From: Lentisphaerota bacterium
GTDB taxonomy: Bacteria > Verrucomicrobiota > Lentisphaeria > Oligosphaerales > JABHEG01
Reading direction: 5' to 3'
NCBI GenBank assembly: GCA_018676675.1
Contig: JABHEG010000111.1
Coordinates: forward strand, 1 to 59,282
Length of the DNA: 59,282 nucleotides
Shown here one piece after another: positions 1-7,775 of the stretch (position 1 is its first letter; each line of letters begins with the position of its first letter). Below the pieces are notes generated by a model that ran no database searches, had not been told where the DNA came from, and was given only the letters and a program-made list of their open reading frames with translations. Both the position numbers and the translations under genes were made by a program.

Positions 1-140
1 CCGGGCTGGCCATGGTTGTGTTCATGGCCGCCACTATAACGGCGAGGTGTGTTAGATCCCAGCCGTCTCCCGAAAGAAAGTCGCGCTTCTTTCACAACAA
101 CGTGAAATCGGGCTTGACCTCACCCCCGTGAACGGCTACG
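1..140. other. Upstream region of first gene, no gene seen
   Basis: No gene or clear promoter is visible. The frame of the next gene is closed by a TGA at 129-131. A different frame reads open from about position 60 into it, so a frameshift at the start of that gene is possible. Confidence 0.4.
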
Positions 141-2039
141 GTGTTCGGGCCACCCGCGGAGTTCGCACAGTGGCTGGCAGACCGTCACGTGGAGATCATT
201 CGCGTCAACGTTGCGGCTTGCTCACGCGCACTCTACCGGAGTGATGTAGAGGGCGTGAGCGAATGGGGGGCGTCCAGGACCTACCGGGAGACCACCGGTC
301 GCGACATGTTTGCCGACCTGGTCGCCGAGCTGCACCAGCGTGGCATCAAGCTCTGCGGGGACTACAACCACTTCAGCAACCGGTACGGGGACGGTGCCGC
401 GCTGAGGTTGCCTCCGGCCGTGGATCGGGACGGCAGACCGAGTGAGAAGCACTACTGCTGGCTCTCGTCGGACTTCGCGCAACGCACGCGCGAGTTGGTC
501 ACCGAACTGTTCATCCGCTATGATCTGGATGCCTTGGTCATTGAGGACGACCACACTCCGCTCTGCTTCTGCGGCCCATGCATCAAGGGGTTCAAGCGTT
601 TCTGTGAGGAGCGCGGAGTTGTCTACGCGGACCCGCGCCAGATGGACCCCAAGGCAGCATCGCCAATGCGCCGGCTTCTCGGGCGTTACCGGGCGTTGCG
701 CTACTATGGAGAGATCGTTGCCCCGATGCGTGAGATCATCCACACCCGGCGTGAAGGCGCCAAGCTAGGTGCCTGGGTAGGACGCTGGATGCGCGAGGCA
801 ACCAACGGGTACAGTCGGGCCGGGCTGGCGCCGTTTGTCGACTTCGAGTGGCACATGGCTTACGTGGCGCCCCCCGGTGTTGCGGACGCCGTCTGGTCCG
901 ATCTGGCGAACATCTCGCATCTCGGGACGGAAGAAGGCGCAGCCATGCGTCCCCAAGACACCGCTGACTACACGATCCAGGGCCTCACGGCTGCGTTGGA
1001 GGCCGGTGCATCGGTCATTGGTGTATATCCTGAGTTCGCGAAGACGGCGATAGACCCCGGCTATGATGGCATGGCGCAGGTCTTCGCTCGAGCTGAAGCG
1101 AGTTGGGCTGACCGCTACGAACGCGAGCTCGCAAGCGTGGCCCATGTTGTGGTACTGGGAACGGAACGGCGACTACTGTCGCGGCAACTGCGCGTGTTGC
1201 TGACCCAGAGGGGATTTGCCGTGCGCGAGGCCCGGCTTGACGATGACGGTCGACGGCTGTCGGAACTGGCCCCCCTCATTGCACAGGCTCACGTGGTGAT
1301 CGCAGCGCAGGATGTCATGTTGACCGACAACGATGTCGTCGAGCTGGAGCGCTTCGTTCGGGCAGGGGGGGGACTCTACCTTGAGCCTCACGCTCTGAAC
1401 TCGAAGCCCGAGTTCATGGGCGGCGATGTCGTTGCGAACTCCGTACCGCGCCTTGATGCAGACACTTGGCTCAAGCGTTTCGGTGTGACGCTGGGTGATC
1501 CCGTGTCCGTGTCCTGGATGTCGCTGCGTTCCGTACACGACGCCCTCCGGGGAGTGGACACGTCCCCCGCTGTGTTCGGTCTATGCCGACGCCTGACAGC
1601 GATGACCTCCTCAGTGGACGCGATTGGCTGTGATGTGGCTGCCGGGATACCCGTTTTGGGAGCGGGGAGCCTCGGGAAGGGGCGAATCGTGTGCTTTGGT
1701 GGTGTGAGTGACGACGCTCTGGGGGCAGAACTGCTCCCTCGACTGTGCCGATGGCTCTCCCGAACGGAGGAGATCCGCGTGACGTCCCGCCGTGTCACGG
1801 GCAAGCGCGCGACTGCGGTTTTCAGGAACACCGGTGAACGGAGTTTTACCGGTTTCCTCGGGCTTGCCTTGCCCCGCGCAGCCAGTCCCGTGACGGTGAC
1901 TTGCGGGGGGACGATGAAGGAGGCAGTGAGTTCCGTGACCTGGGGGGCTTTGCGTCACGTCTATGTCCCCGCGGGAATCGAGCCTGGGCGGGAACTCGAG
2001 ATCACGGTGACGGCCGATCGCCTTCTCGTCAGTGACTGA
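141..2039 (+). CDS. Putative glycosidase-like TIM-barrel protein with amidotransferase-like C-terminal domain
   Basis: The 632-residue product resembles uncharacterised PVC glycoside-hydrolase-like proteins, with a beta/alpha barrel followed by a Rossmann-like beta-galactosidase-trimerisation or glutamine-amidotransferase-like domain. Seen: an acidic strand plus Cys pair (IEDDHTPLCFCGPC, about residues 132-145) typical of these barrels. About residues 395-420 (VVIAAQDVML then VRAGGGLYLEP) match the amidotransferase-like fold. The start is GTG with no convincing ribosome-binding site. A TGA lies 12 bases upstream in frame, and the first barrel strand is reached by about residue 18, so the N-terminus may be truncated or frameshifted. 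There is no signal peptide, so it is predicted cytoplasmic unless the true start is upstream. Substrate unknown; family placement is moderate. Confidence 0.6.
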   Translation: MFGPPAEFAQWLADRHVEIIRVNVAACSRALYRSDVEGVSEWGASRTYRETTGRDMFADLVAELHQRGIKLCGDYNHFSNRYGDGAALRLPPAVDRDGRPSEKHYCWLSSDFAQRTRELVTELFIRYDLDALVIEDDHTPLCFCGPCIKGFKRFCEERGVVYADPRQMDPKAASPMRRLLGRYRALRYYGEIVAPMREIIHTRREGAKLGAWVGRWMREATNGYSRAGLAPFVDFEWHMAYVAPPGVADAVWSDLANISHLGTEEGAAMRPQDTADYTIQGLTAALEAGASVIGVYPEFAKTAIDPGYDGMAQVFARAEASWADRYERELASVAHVVVLGTERRLLSRQLRVLLTQRGFAVREARLDDDGRRLSELAPLIAQAHVVIAAQDVMLTDNDVVELERFVRAGGGLYLEPHALNSKPEFMGGDVVANSVPRLDADTWLKRFGVTLGDPVSVSWMSLRSVHDALRGVDTSPAVFGLCRRLTAMTSSVDAIGCDVAAGIPVLGAGSLGKGRIVCFGGVSDDALGAELLPRLCRWLSRTEEIRVTSRRVTGKRATAVFRNTGERSFTGFLGLALPRAASPVTVTCGGTMKEAVSSVTWGALRHVYVPAGIEPGRELEITVTADRLLVSD

Positions 2040-2089
2040 GGCATTTCTTGATGTGGATTTGGCATGATGCTATGTCTTAGTCACTTATT

Positions 2090-2323
2090 ATGGTTAGAAC
2101 ACAGATTCAATTGCCCGATGAGTTGTATGCTGAGGCCAAGCGCATTGCCCGAGAGCGTGAGATGTCGCTGGCGGAGGTCGTGCGACGCGCGATCGAGTTG
2201 ATTGCCCATGCGTATCCTCCTGTGGACCGGGCCGGCGTGGACTGGACGCCACCTGCGCCGCGTCGGCTTGGCTCGTTCCTGACGCCCCTGATGGGATCCA
2301 GCCGCAGAACGACGGAGACGTGA
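2090..2323 (+). CDS. Ribbon-helix-helix (CopG/VapB-type) antitoxin-like protein, no partner toxin
   Basis: The 77-residue product begins MVRTQIQLPDELYAEAKRIA and continues with a helix containing MSLAEVVRRAIE. This is the beta strand plus two helices of a ribbon-helix-helix DNA-binding dimer. Such proteins normally bind their own promoter and neutralise a PIN-domain toxin encoded just downstream. No PIN ORF follows in any frame, and the downstream 390 bases look non-coding. The C-terminal tail after residue 50 loses the usual acidic end, so the gene may be clipped. No Shine-Dalgarno sequence is visible. It is best read as an orphan or decaying antitoxin; a stand-alone regulator is the alternative. 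Confidence 0.65.
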   Translation: MVRTQIQLPDELYAEAKRIAREREMSLAEVVRRAIELIAHAYPPVDRAGVDWTPPAPRRLGSFLTPLMGSSRRTTET

Positions 2324-2711
2324 CTCAGTGATCGGCTCTCGCGGGCACGTCAGGTGGGGCGGGGCAGCCTACCGGACGTAGCCTTGTGCGAAGTCTGGTC
2401 CCCCGCCGCCGGTCGGTCTCGGAAACGTGTCCGCCATAGCCCGGCGACGGCAGATCCCGATCCACTGAGCCGGTGTCGTGCCGGCCACGTGGAGTTACAG
2501 CCTCCGACATGCGCACTAGTGGCGAATGGCGGCGAAGGCCACGCGTGTGCAACTTCACCCGATCTGAGCACTATTCGCCCGATGGAGAGCGGCGGTCCCC
2601 CGCCGTGTCTGCACGCATGCCATACGGTCGAGGACGACCGCTCTCCAGAAGACAGCCAAGTTACACCCTCCGATATGCCTGCCGGGGCCCCGGCAGAGGC
2701 CTTTGCTCGTT
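2324..2711. other. Non-coding stretch with a diverged direct repeat
   Basis: No credible gene. Two diverged copies of an approximately 19-bp sequence (GTTACASCCTCCGAYATGC) lie at 2494-2512 and 2660-2678, matching at 17 of 19 positions. They may be remnants of an older mobile element next to the MITE-like element. Confidence 0.45.
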
Positions 2712-2997
2712 AGACCCCGTCCAGAAAGGTCTCGCGAGCCGCGTCGGCAGTGCGGGTCGGGCAGGTCTCGGCCCCGGGCTACGGACGCCGCTACCCTCAG
2801 CGGTAACGGCTCCGAACCCGGAGCTGGGAGATGCCCGCCCCCCACGCCGCCCCAAAGGGCGCGGTCCCTTTCGGGTCATCTTGCGCCGTTTCCGGCCGAG
2901 ATGTTACCGCTGTGGGTAGCACCGTCGTCCGAAACGTACACAATCTGACCTCAAAATGAACTAGCGCGCGGCCGTGATACCTTTCTGGACGGGGTCT
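2712..2997. mobile_element. MITE-like element with 19-bp perfect terminal inverted repeats
   Basis: The left end AGACCCCGTCCAGAAAGGT (2712-2730) is the exact reverse complement of the right end at 2979-2997. The 286-bp element is flanked by CGTT at 2708-2711 and 2998-3001, a likely 4-bp target-site duplication. No ORF inside resembles a transposase, so it would be a non-autonomous element moved in trans or a deletion derivative of an insertion sequence. The right-hand flank overlaps the stop codon of the neighbouring phosphoesterase gene, so it landed at the 3' end of the 3000-14596 gene string. Family not assigned. Confidence 0.75.
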
Positions 2998-2999
2998 CG

Positions 3000-4517
3000 T
3001 TAGTGACTGATGAACGAGGGAGAGACTGCGTAAGAGAAAGCCACGTCACCGTTCGCGGACGGAGACGTGTCGTGTCGTGGCAGACCGGCTTGAATGTAGT
3101 CCACTTTGGCCTCGCCTTTCCCTACATGAACCCGGAGATGCCCGGATCCTCCCATGATGTCGCCACTACGGTACCCATAGCTGGCAGCATATCTGGGAGT
3201 CTTTGTGCCGGCGTGCCCAGGTTGCGGGACGAGTTGGTAGGTGATTCCGTCGAGCTCCTGACGGGCGCAGAAGTGGTCGTGGCCGTGGAAGACGATACTG
3301 ACACCTTCGCGGACAAGAAGCCCATGGATGGGCATGGGCCAGCCGGGACGGTGCTGTCGAAAGGTGTCGCTGCCGTCGAGGTCACGACCACCCCATTCGT
3401 AGAACCGAGCTGCTTCCGCCCCACCTCGGGCGTTGCGGTCCAACCCGCCGACCAAGTGATGGATGAACACGAACTTGAATAGTGCGTTGCTTTGCTCAAG
3501 CGTTGTCTGTAGCCAGTCGTACTGCTCTCTTCCCAGGGTTCGCCCCCAATTGTCGGCCTTACGTCTCCCCCGCTGTTCGACAGTGTGGCCGAACGGATCC
3601 AGCACGATGAACAACGCGCTGCCCCATTCCCATGCGTAGTAGTTCTGTGCTGGACCAACGCCCTCGACCCGTTCCGGGCTACCCGTGTAGAAGCCATCTG
3701 GAAAGGGGTTGGGGAAGTACGTCGTCCGCATTCGGATTGCAGCGGTGGTCTTGCCACCCGTTTCCCCGTCGTGGTTGCCGAGAACCAGGAATAGAGGAGC
3801 GGAATGACTGACCAGTCCCAAGTAGTAGCGTTGGGCCAGGTACTGGGGTAGAGCGTCCTCATGACGGCGCCCGTACTTGCCGGTCATGAAGGTGTCGCCG
3901 AGATCGATAGGGAAATCCGGTCCATCCGTCGCAACGTTGCGTAGTGTCTGACCGTAGATCTGCGTTTCGGTGTTCTCGTCCAGGTGCGAGTCTGCCTGGA
4001 TCGTGAAGGTGAACGGGCTGTCGGCCGAGCGCTGAGTGTGGAAGGTCCGTTCCGGGCCGTGCAGCGGCTCCCCGCCACCGTTCGGCTGATAGTCGACGCG
4101 GTAGTAGTGCCGGGTGTTGGGCTGAAGATCCGCCACCTCGATCTCTGCAACGGCACCCGCAACGAGGGCGAGAATGGAGGTCTCGTGAGTGTACACTCCG
4201 GGTGTTGTCCCGTGGCAGATTTTGGCCTCGGCCTTCTGGCAAGACAACAAGCTCACGGTCACCGAGTCTCGGGTTGGGCGTCCGAGAATGACATCGTAGA
4301 GGTGGGCGGGGACATCGGTTCGGAATCCACCTGTCGGGCCGCCCCGCAGGGCCCTCTTTGCCGGCCTTGAACGTGAGTCTGCACCCGGTTTCCACGGCTT
4401 CCAGAGCTTGATGGACTGAGGTGTCGGCTGTGCGCGAACAGACAAGACCGGGAGAAACTGCCCTATGAGCAAGAAGCCGAACCGCACAGCTACCTCTGCT
4501 CTCACCGACCTCTCCAT
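3000..4517 (-). CDS. Secreted calcineurin-like metallophosphoesterase
   Basis: The 505-residue product is a predicted periplasmic or secreted metal-dependent phosphoesterase with a purple-acid-phosphatase-like fibronectin domain in front. Seen: a signal peptide of about 30 residues ending at VRAQ, and a beta-rich domain (about 75-180). The metal ligands are in order: ADSH, LGDTF, LGNHDGE, FIHH and FHGHDHF. The start chosen is ATG at 4517, because the signal peptide begins there and the preceding ASST stop codon reads TGAAATG into it, giving translational coupling. It is paralogous to the 6251-7762 gene and differs in its last residues. The stop codon overlaps the target duplication of the MITE-like element. 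Substrate unknown. Confidence 0.85.
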   Translation of the reverse strand: MERSVRAEVAVRFGFLLIGQFLPVLSVRAQPTPQSIKLWKPWKPGADSRSRPAKRALRGGPTGGFRTDVPAHLYDVILGRPTRDSVTVSLLSCQKAEAKICHGTTPGVYTHETSILALVAGAVAEIEVADLQPNTRHYYRVDYQPNGGGEPLHGPERTFHTQRSADSPFTFTIQADSHLDENTETQIYGQTLRNVATDGPDFPIDLGDTFMTGKYGRRHEDALPQYLAQRYYLGLVSHSAPLFLVLGNHDGETGGKTTAAIRMRTTYFPNPFPDGFYTGSPERVEGVGPAQNYYAWEWGSALFIVLDPFGHTVEQRGRRKADNWGRTLGREQYDWLQTTLEQSNALFKFVFIHHLVGGLDRNARGGAEAARFYEWGGRDLDGSDTFRQHRPGWPMPIHGLLVREGVSIVFHGHDHFCARQELDGITYQLVPQPGHAGTKTPRYAASYGYRSGDIMGGSGHLRVHVGKGEAKVDYIQAGLPRHDTSPSANGDVAFSYAVSPSFISH

Positions 4518-4518
4518 T

Positions 4519-6174
4519 TCAGCGTCTTTTGCCTCCGCGTGGACTGCGGCCCTTGCTGCGGTTCTCCGGCACATGTGAGTGTGTCATGCCTACCAACTCA
4601 CCTTCCGGCGTGAGATCTCTGCCTTTGAAGCCGGGGAAGTTGGCCGGGTAGCGGGTGGTCTTGAATACCGCGTTCATCATGTGGGCCCGATGGTCGAGGG
4701 GAATGGGATCTCCCTGCTCGATGGGGCCAGTGCCGGTGACCGGGCAGACGTATTCCCAGACGACCTGCTTGTCCGTGGTCACTTCGAAGAACACGCCGCT
4801 GGTGCCGTCGCAGATGAGGGTGTTGCCGTTGGGCAGGCGCTGACAACCCGAGATGGCTTCGGCGAAGAAGTCGGCGGGTTCCGGGGCGACGTAGGTCCAG
4901 GTGAGCTCGTCGGGACCGTATGGACTCCCTTTGGTAAGCAGGTAGCTTCCGTCCCCGTTCATGGCTGGCACGAGTTCATCGACGGAGGAATAGCCCCAGT
5001 CCTTGCCGACGACAGGCTTCTGGATGTTGCGGGAGTTCTTCACGTCTGGAGGAGTGCGCCGCAGTCCGTTGTTGAAAACGAGGATGTTCCCGGCGCCCGG
5101 GCAACCCTCGGGGATCCACTGCGTGTCGTGCTGTTGGAAGAGCATCTGGTCCCGGGTCGTTCCGCGTTGGTAGGCCGCTGGGTTGCCCCAGCGGTAGAGT
5201 AGACGCCCACCCTTACCGGAACGCCCCCCGGAATCGCTCTTCGCTTCAGCCGTCGTGGTGCTGTGGTCGATGATCCACAGTTCGCTGCATCCGCGAACGC
5301 TAAGCATGATCTGGTCGAGTTCGGCGTTGTAGTCGATGGAGTTCATGTGGTTCCAGAAGGCCGCGGCGCCTCTCCCATTGCAGTCGACCCAGATCCTCTC
5401 GGGGTGCTCGGAGACGTCACCGTAGTTTGCCTTCGCCCGGTCGTGCTCCTGGATGAGGTGGTCCCACACGCGCCATTCCCAGACAATCCTGCCGCCCTTG
5501 GGCCGCGTCGGCTCGATCTCGATCACGTAGTCCGGGTAGAGTTCGCGATTGCGCAGGGAATCGGCCCGGAATCCCGCGGCGGCGCACTCTGCGTAGCTCT
5601 TCTTCTCGACGGCCAGGGCCAGGATGTTGCCGTTCGGGAGAATCGCGATGTCGTGGTGGGCCAGGTACGTATCGCTGGCATAGTCGAATTCCCAGACCAG
5701 CTTGCCGTCCCAATCGTACTCCTCAAGCCGTCCCCCTTCCCCGCCACGGGTGAACCCTCCACTCTTGGTGAAGCAGCAGTGGACGAGATTCCCATTCGGA
5801 AGCAGGTAGACGGACTGCCCCGGTTCGTAATGGCTGGTCCATGTATTGATCACCTGGCCTTTGTTGTCCATCAGGTAGGTGTACAGGAAGTGCTTGGGCG
5901 CAAACAGCGTGTAGCCCGGCCAGGCTGCAGGGGTGTTCGCGATGACGCCGACCTGACGCCGCACGGCACCGACGCCGTCGGACTTCGGGCCGCCTCCGCG
6001 CCGGTCACCATTGCGACGTGGCCGGCCTTCGCGATTGGGTCGTTCCCGCGACTGAGTCTTTCCACCCGTGCCCTTCCATGTGCCCCAAGTCTGTTGGGCG
6101 GACAGGGTCGTTCCCGCCAGAACGATCAGTCCGACGGCCAGGCTGATGAACCGAGTCCCAGTGTGTGTGCTCAT
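4519..6174 (-). CDS. Secreted arylsulfotransferase (ASST)-like protein
   Basis: The 551-residue product is a beta-propeller of the arylsulfotransferase superfamily, which moves sulfuryl groups between phenolic esters without PAPS. Seen: a signal peptide (cleavage near LSAQQ), an N-terminal WGTWKG motif, an Arg/Gly-rich linker, then the propeller. It keeps counterparts of the E. coli ASST active-site residues as I recall them: HHD (His252), HMN (His356 and Asn358), an Arg 18 residues after that His (Arg374), and QHD (His436). The start is ATG at 6174, preceded by GAGGAG. A conserved promoter-like site lies about 51 bases upstream, overlapping the end of the previous gene. It is coupled to the downstream phosphoesterase. 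The true substrate is unknown. Confidence 0.85.
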   Translation of the reverse strand: MSTHTGTRFISLAVGLIVLAGTTLSAQQTWGTWKGTGGKTQSRERPNREGRPRRNGDRRGGGPKSDGVGAVRRQVGVIANTPAAWPGYTLFAPKHFLYTYLMDNKGQVINTWTSHYEPGQSVYLLPNGNLVHCCFTKSGGFTRGGEGGRLEEYDWDGKLVWEFDYASDTYLAHHDIAILPNGNILALAVEKKSYAECAAAGFRADSLRNRELYPDYVIEIEPTRPKGGRIVWEWRVWDHLIQEHDRAKANYGDVSEHPERIWVDCNGRGAAAFWNHMNSIDYNAELDQIMLSVRGCSELWIIDHSTTTAEAKSDSGGRSGKGGRLLYRWGNPAAYQRGTTRDQMLFQQHDTQWIPEGCPGAGNILVFNNGLRRTPPDVKNSRNIQKPVVGKDWGYSSVDELVPAMNGDGSYLLTKGSPYGPDELTWTYVAPEPADFFAEAISGCQRLPNGNTLICDGTSGVFFEVTTDKQVVWEYVCPVTGTGPIEQGDPIPLDHRAHMMNAVFKTTRYPANFPGFKGRDLTPEGELVGMTHSHVPENRSKGRSPRGGKRR

Positions 6175-6225
6175 TGCTCTGCTCCTCGTCGTAGTGTCGA
6201 TTGCTCGTCGCGTTGCTCTGAGGGT

Positions 6226-6254
6226 AGTAACGGGAAGTGCCGGACGACTTCTAC
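6226..6254 (-). promoter_or_regulatory. Conserved promoter-like site A (GTAGAA, 16 bp, CGTTACT)
   Basis: On the minus strand: GTAGAA at 6254-6249, a 16-bp spacer ending TTCC, CGTTACT at 6232-6226, then three bases and CTCAGAG at 6222-6216. The same elements at identical spacing precede the genes starting at 14596 and 25487. Its -35-like box overlaps the stop codon of the upstream phosphoesterase gene, so it would be an internal promoter for the 6174-3000 pair. The box sequences and spacing resemble ECF-sigma promoters; the assignment is inferred. Confidence 0.7.
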
Positions 6255-7762
6255 AATCGTTTTCCCGCGGGGATCGTGTAGGAGAAGGCCACGTCGCCGT
6301 TCTTCCTTCCGTCGGTTTCGTCTCCCGGCAGGAAGGAGCGGACGTAATCAACACGAGCCTCGTCCGGCGAGACGGTGACGCGTAGGTGGCCTGAATTGGG
6401 CAGAACATCGCCGCTGCGGTAGGCTTCGCGGTTGAAGGCTTGATAGGTGTTGTCGGCGGGATTGGGGGTGGATTGGTAGACTACGCCGTCCAGCTCCTGG
6501 CGGGCAAACAAATGGTCGTGCCCCTGGAAGAAGATGGTCACACCGGTTTTCACGAAAAGGTCGTGGATCGGCATCTCCCACCCCGGGCGTTTCTGTTCGA
6601 ACAGATGCACGCCTCTCCTGTCCCTGCCTCCCCACTCGTACAGGCCAGCGACCTCGATGCCCCCGCGCCCGGTTCCGGATACGTGATGCGCGAACACGAA
6701 TTTGAAACGGGCCTTGCTCTCCTCGAGCGTTTTCCTAAGCCACTGGTACTGCTCGTCGCCGATGCTCGTTGCCCACTTGTCACGGTTCTTTCGGCCGCCA
6801 GCCTTCGCGGCTTCCTTGCTCCTGGATTTCCGCCGGCGTTTGCCGCCTGAGGAATCAACTGGCACAGGGGAATGCCAGTACGGATCCATCACGACGAACA
6901 GCGCATCACCCCACGTCCAGGCGTAGTAGTCGCGCAGCAGGCCCACGAAATCCACTTGTTTGGAGTCGCCGCTATAGAAGGCGTCGGGAGCGGGCAGTGG
7001 ATAGAATCGAGTGCGGGCTCTTCCTGCGAGGACGGCAGGATTGTCTGCTGTGCCATCCAATAGGTGCCCTGCCGCGCACTCATGGTTTCCGTTGACTAGG
7101 AACAGAGGCGACGAGCGGCCTACGATTCCCAAGAACGTGCGCTGATGGGCATACACTTGATCCACGTTGGGCTGGCTGAGCTGGTTGCGGTTGATCAGTC
7201 GTTCGATGCTGAAGTCGTCGCCTAACGTGAGGTAGAAATCGGGCTGATCCCTGCTCACGTTGTTCATCGTGAGCATGTACAGATCGCGATTGTACATCTC
7301 GTGGCTCCGCTCAGGGTGCGAGTCGCCCTGGAGAGCGAACGTGAAGGTGCTGCCGGGCGGTCGCTGGGTATGGAAGCTGTATTCCGTTCCCTCGAGGTAA
7401 TCGCTGGTCCCCGGTCGACGAGAACGCAGCCGGTAGTAGTAGCGCACGTCTGGCTTGAGTCCCTCGATCTCAATCTCGAATGGTTGTCCTGCCCCAGATC
7501 GCTTTGGTCCCGTCGTGACCGTGTATCGTCCCGGCGACACCCCATATTCGACAAGTGACTCCATTTCGTTCGGCGCCAGGACACTCATCGCGATGGAGCG
7601 GTCAGTCGGGCGACCGAGGATGTGCGTCGCCTCTGAGCCACGCTCATTCAGGGCCCATGCGTTGGCCCAAGGGCGTCCCTGCGCCGCGGCCGGTGTCGCT
7701 CCAAGGACGACTGCTGCCAAGCAGATCAACCGGCCAAGTCTACATGTCATCATTCTCCTCAT
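6251..7762 (-). CDS. Secreted calcineurin-like metallophosphoesterase, second copy
   Basis: The 503-residue product is a paralogue of the 3000-4517 protein. Seen: a signal peptide ending PAAAQG, a fibronectin-like N-terminal domain (about 30-140), then metal-binding blocks GDSHPE, LGDDF, GNHECA, AHHVSG and QGHDHLF. A Lys/Arg-rich insertion (around RRRKSRSKEAAK) sits in the catalytic domain and is absent from the other copy. The start chosen is ATG at 7762, which has GGGAG seven bases upstream; ATGs at 7753 and 7750 are alternatives. It lies 13 bases after the stop of the ASST-SUMF1 fusion gene, so it is co-transcribed. Substrate unknown. Confidence 0.85.
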   Translation of the reverse strand: MRRMMTCRLGRLICLAAVVLGATPAAAQGRPWANAWALNERGSEATHILGRPTDRSIAMSVLAPNEMESLVEYGVSPGRYTVTTGPKRSGAGQPFEIEIEGLKPDVRYYYRLRSRRPGTSDYLEGTEYSFHTQRPPGSTFTFALQGDSHPERSHEMYNRDLYMLTMNNVSRDQPDFYLTLGDDFSIERLINRNQLSQPNVDQVYAHQRTFLGIVGRSSPLFLVNGNHECAAGHLLDGTADNPAVLAGRARTRFYPLPAPDAFYSGDSKQVDFVGLLRDYYAWTWGDALFVVMDPYWHSPVPVDSSGGKRRRKSRSKEAAKAGGRKNRDKWATSIGDEQYQWLRKTLEESKARFKFVFAHHVSGTGRGGIEVAGLYEWGGRDRRGVHLFEQKRPGWEMPIHDLFVKTGVTIFFQGHDHLFARQELDGVVYQSTPNPADNTYQAFNREAYRSGDVLPNSGHLRVTVSPDEARVDYVRSFLPGDETDGRKNGDVAFSYTIPAGKRL

Positions 7763-7775
7763 CAGCAATCTCCCT

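Noticed and set aside
2048..2076. Sigma-70 promoter (TTGATG, 17 bp, TATGTC) before the antitoxin gene
   Set aside because: The -10 box matches only three of six positions, and the implied start would leave almost no leader.
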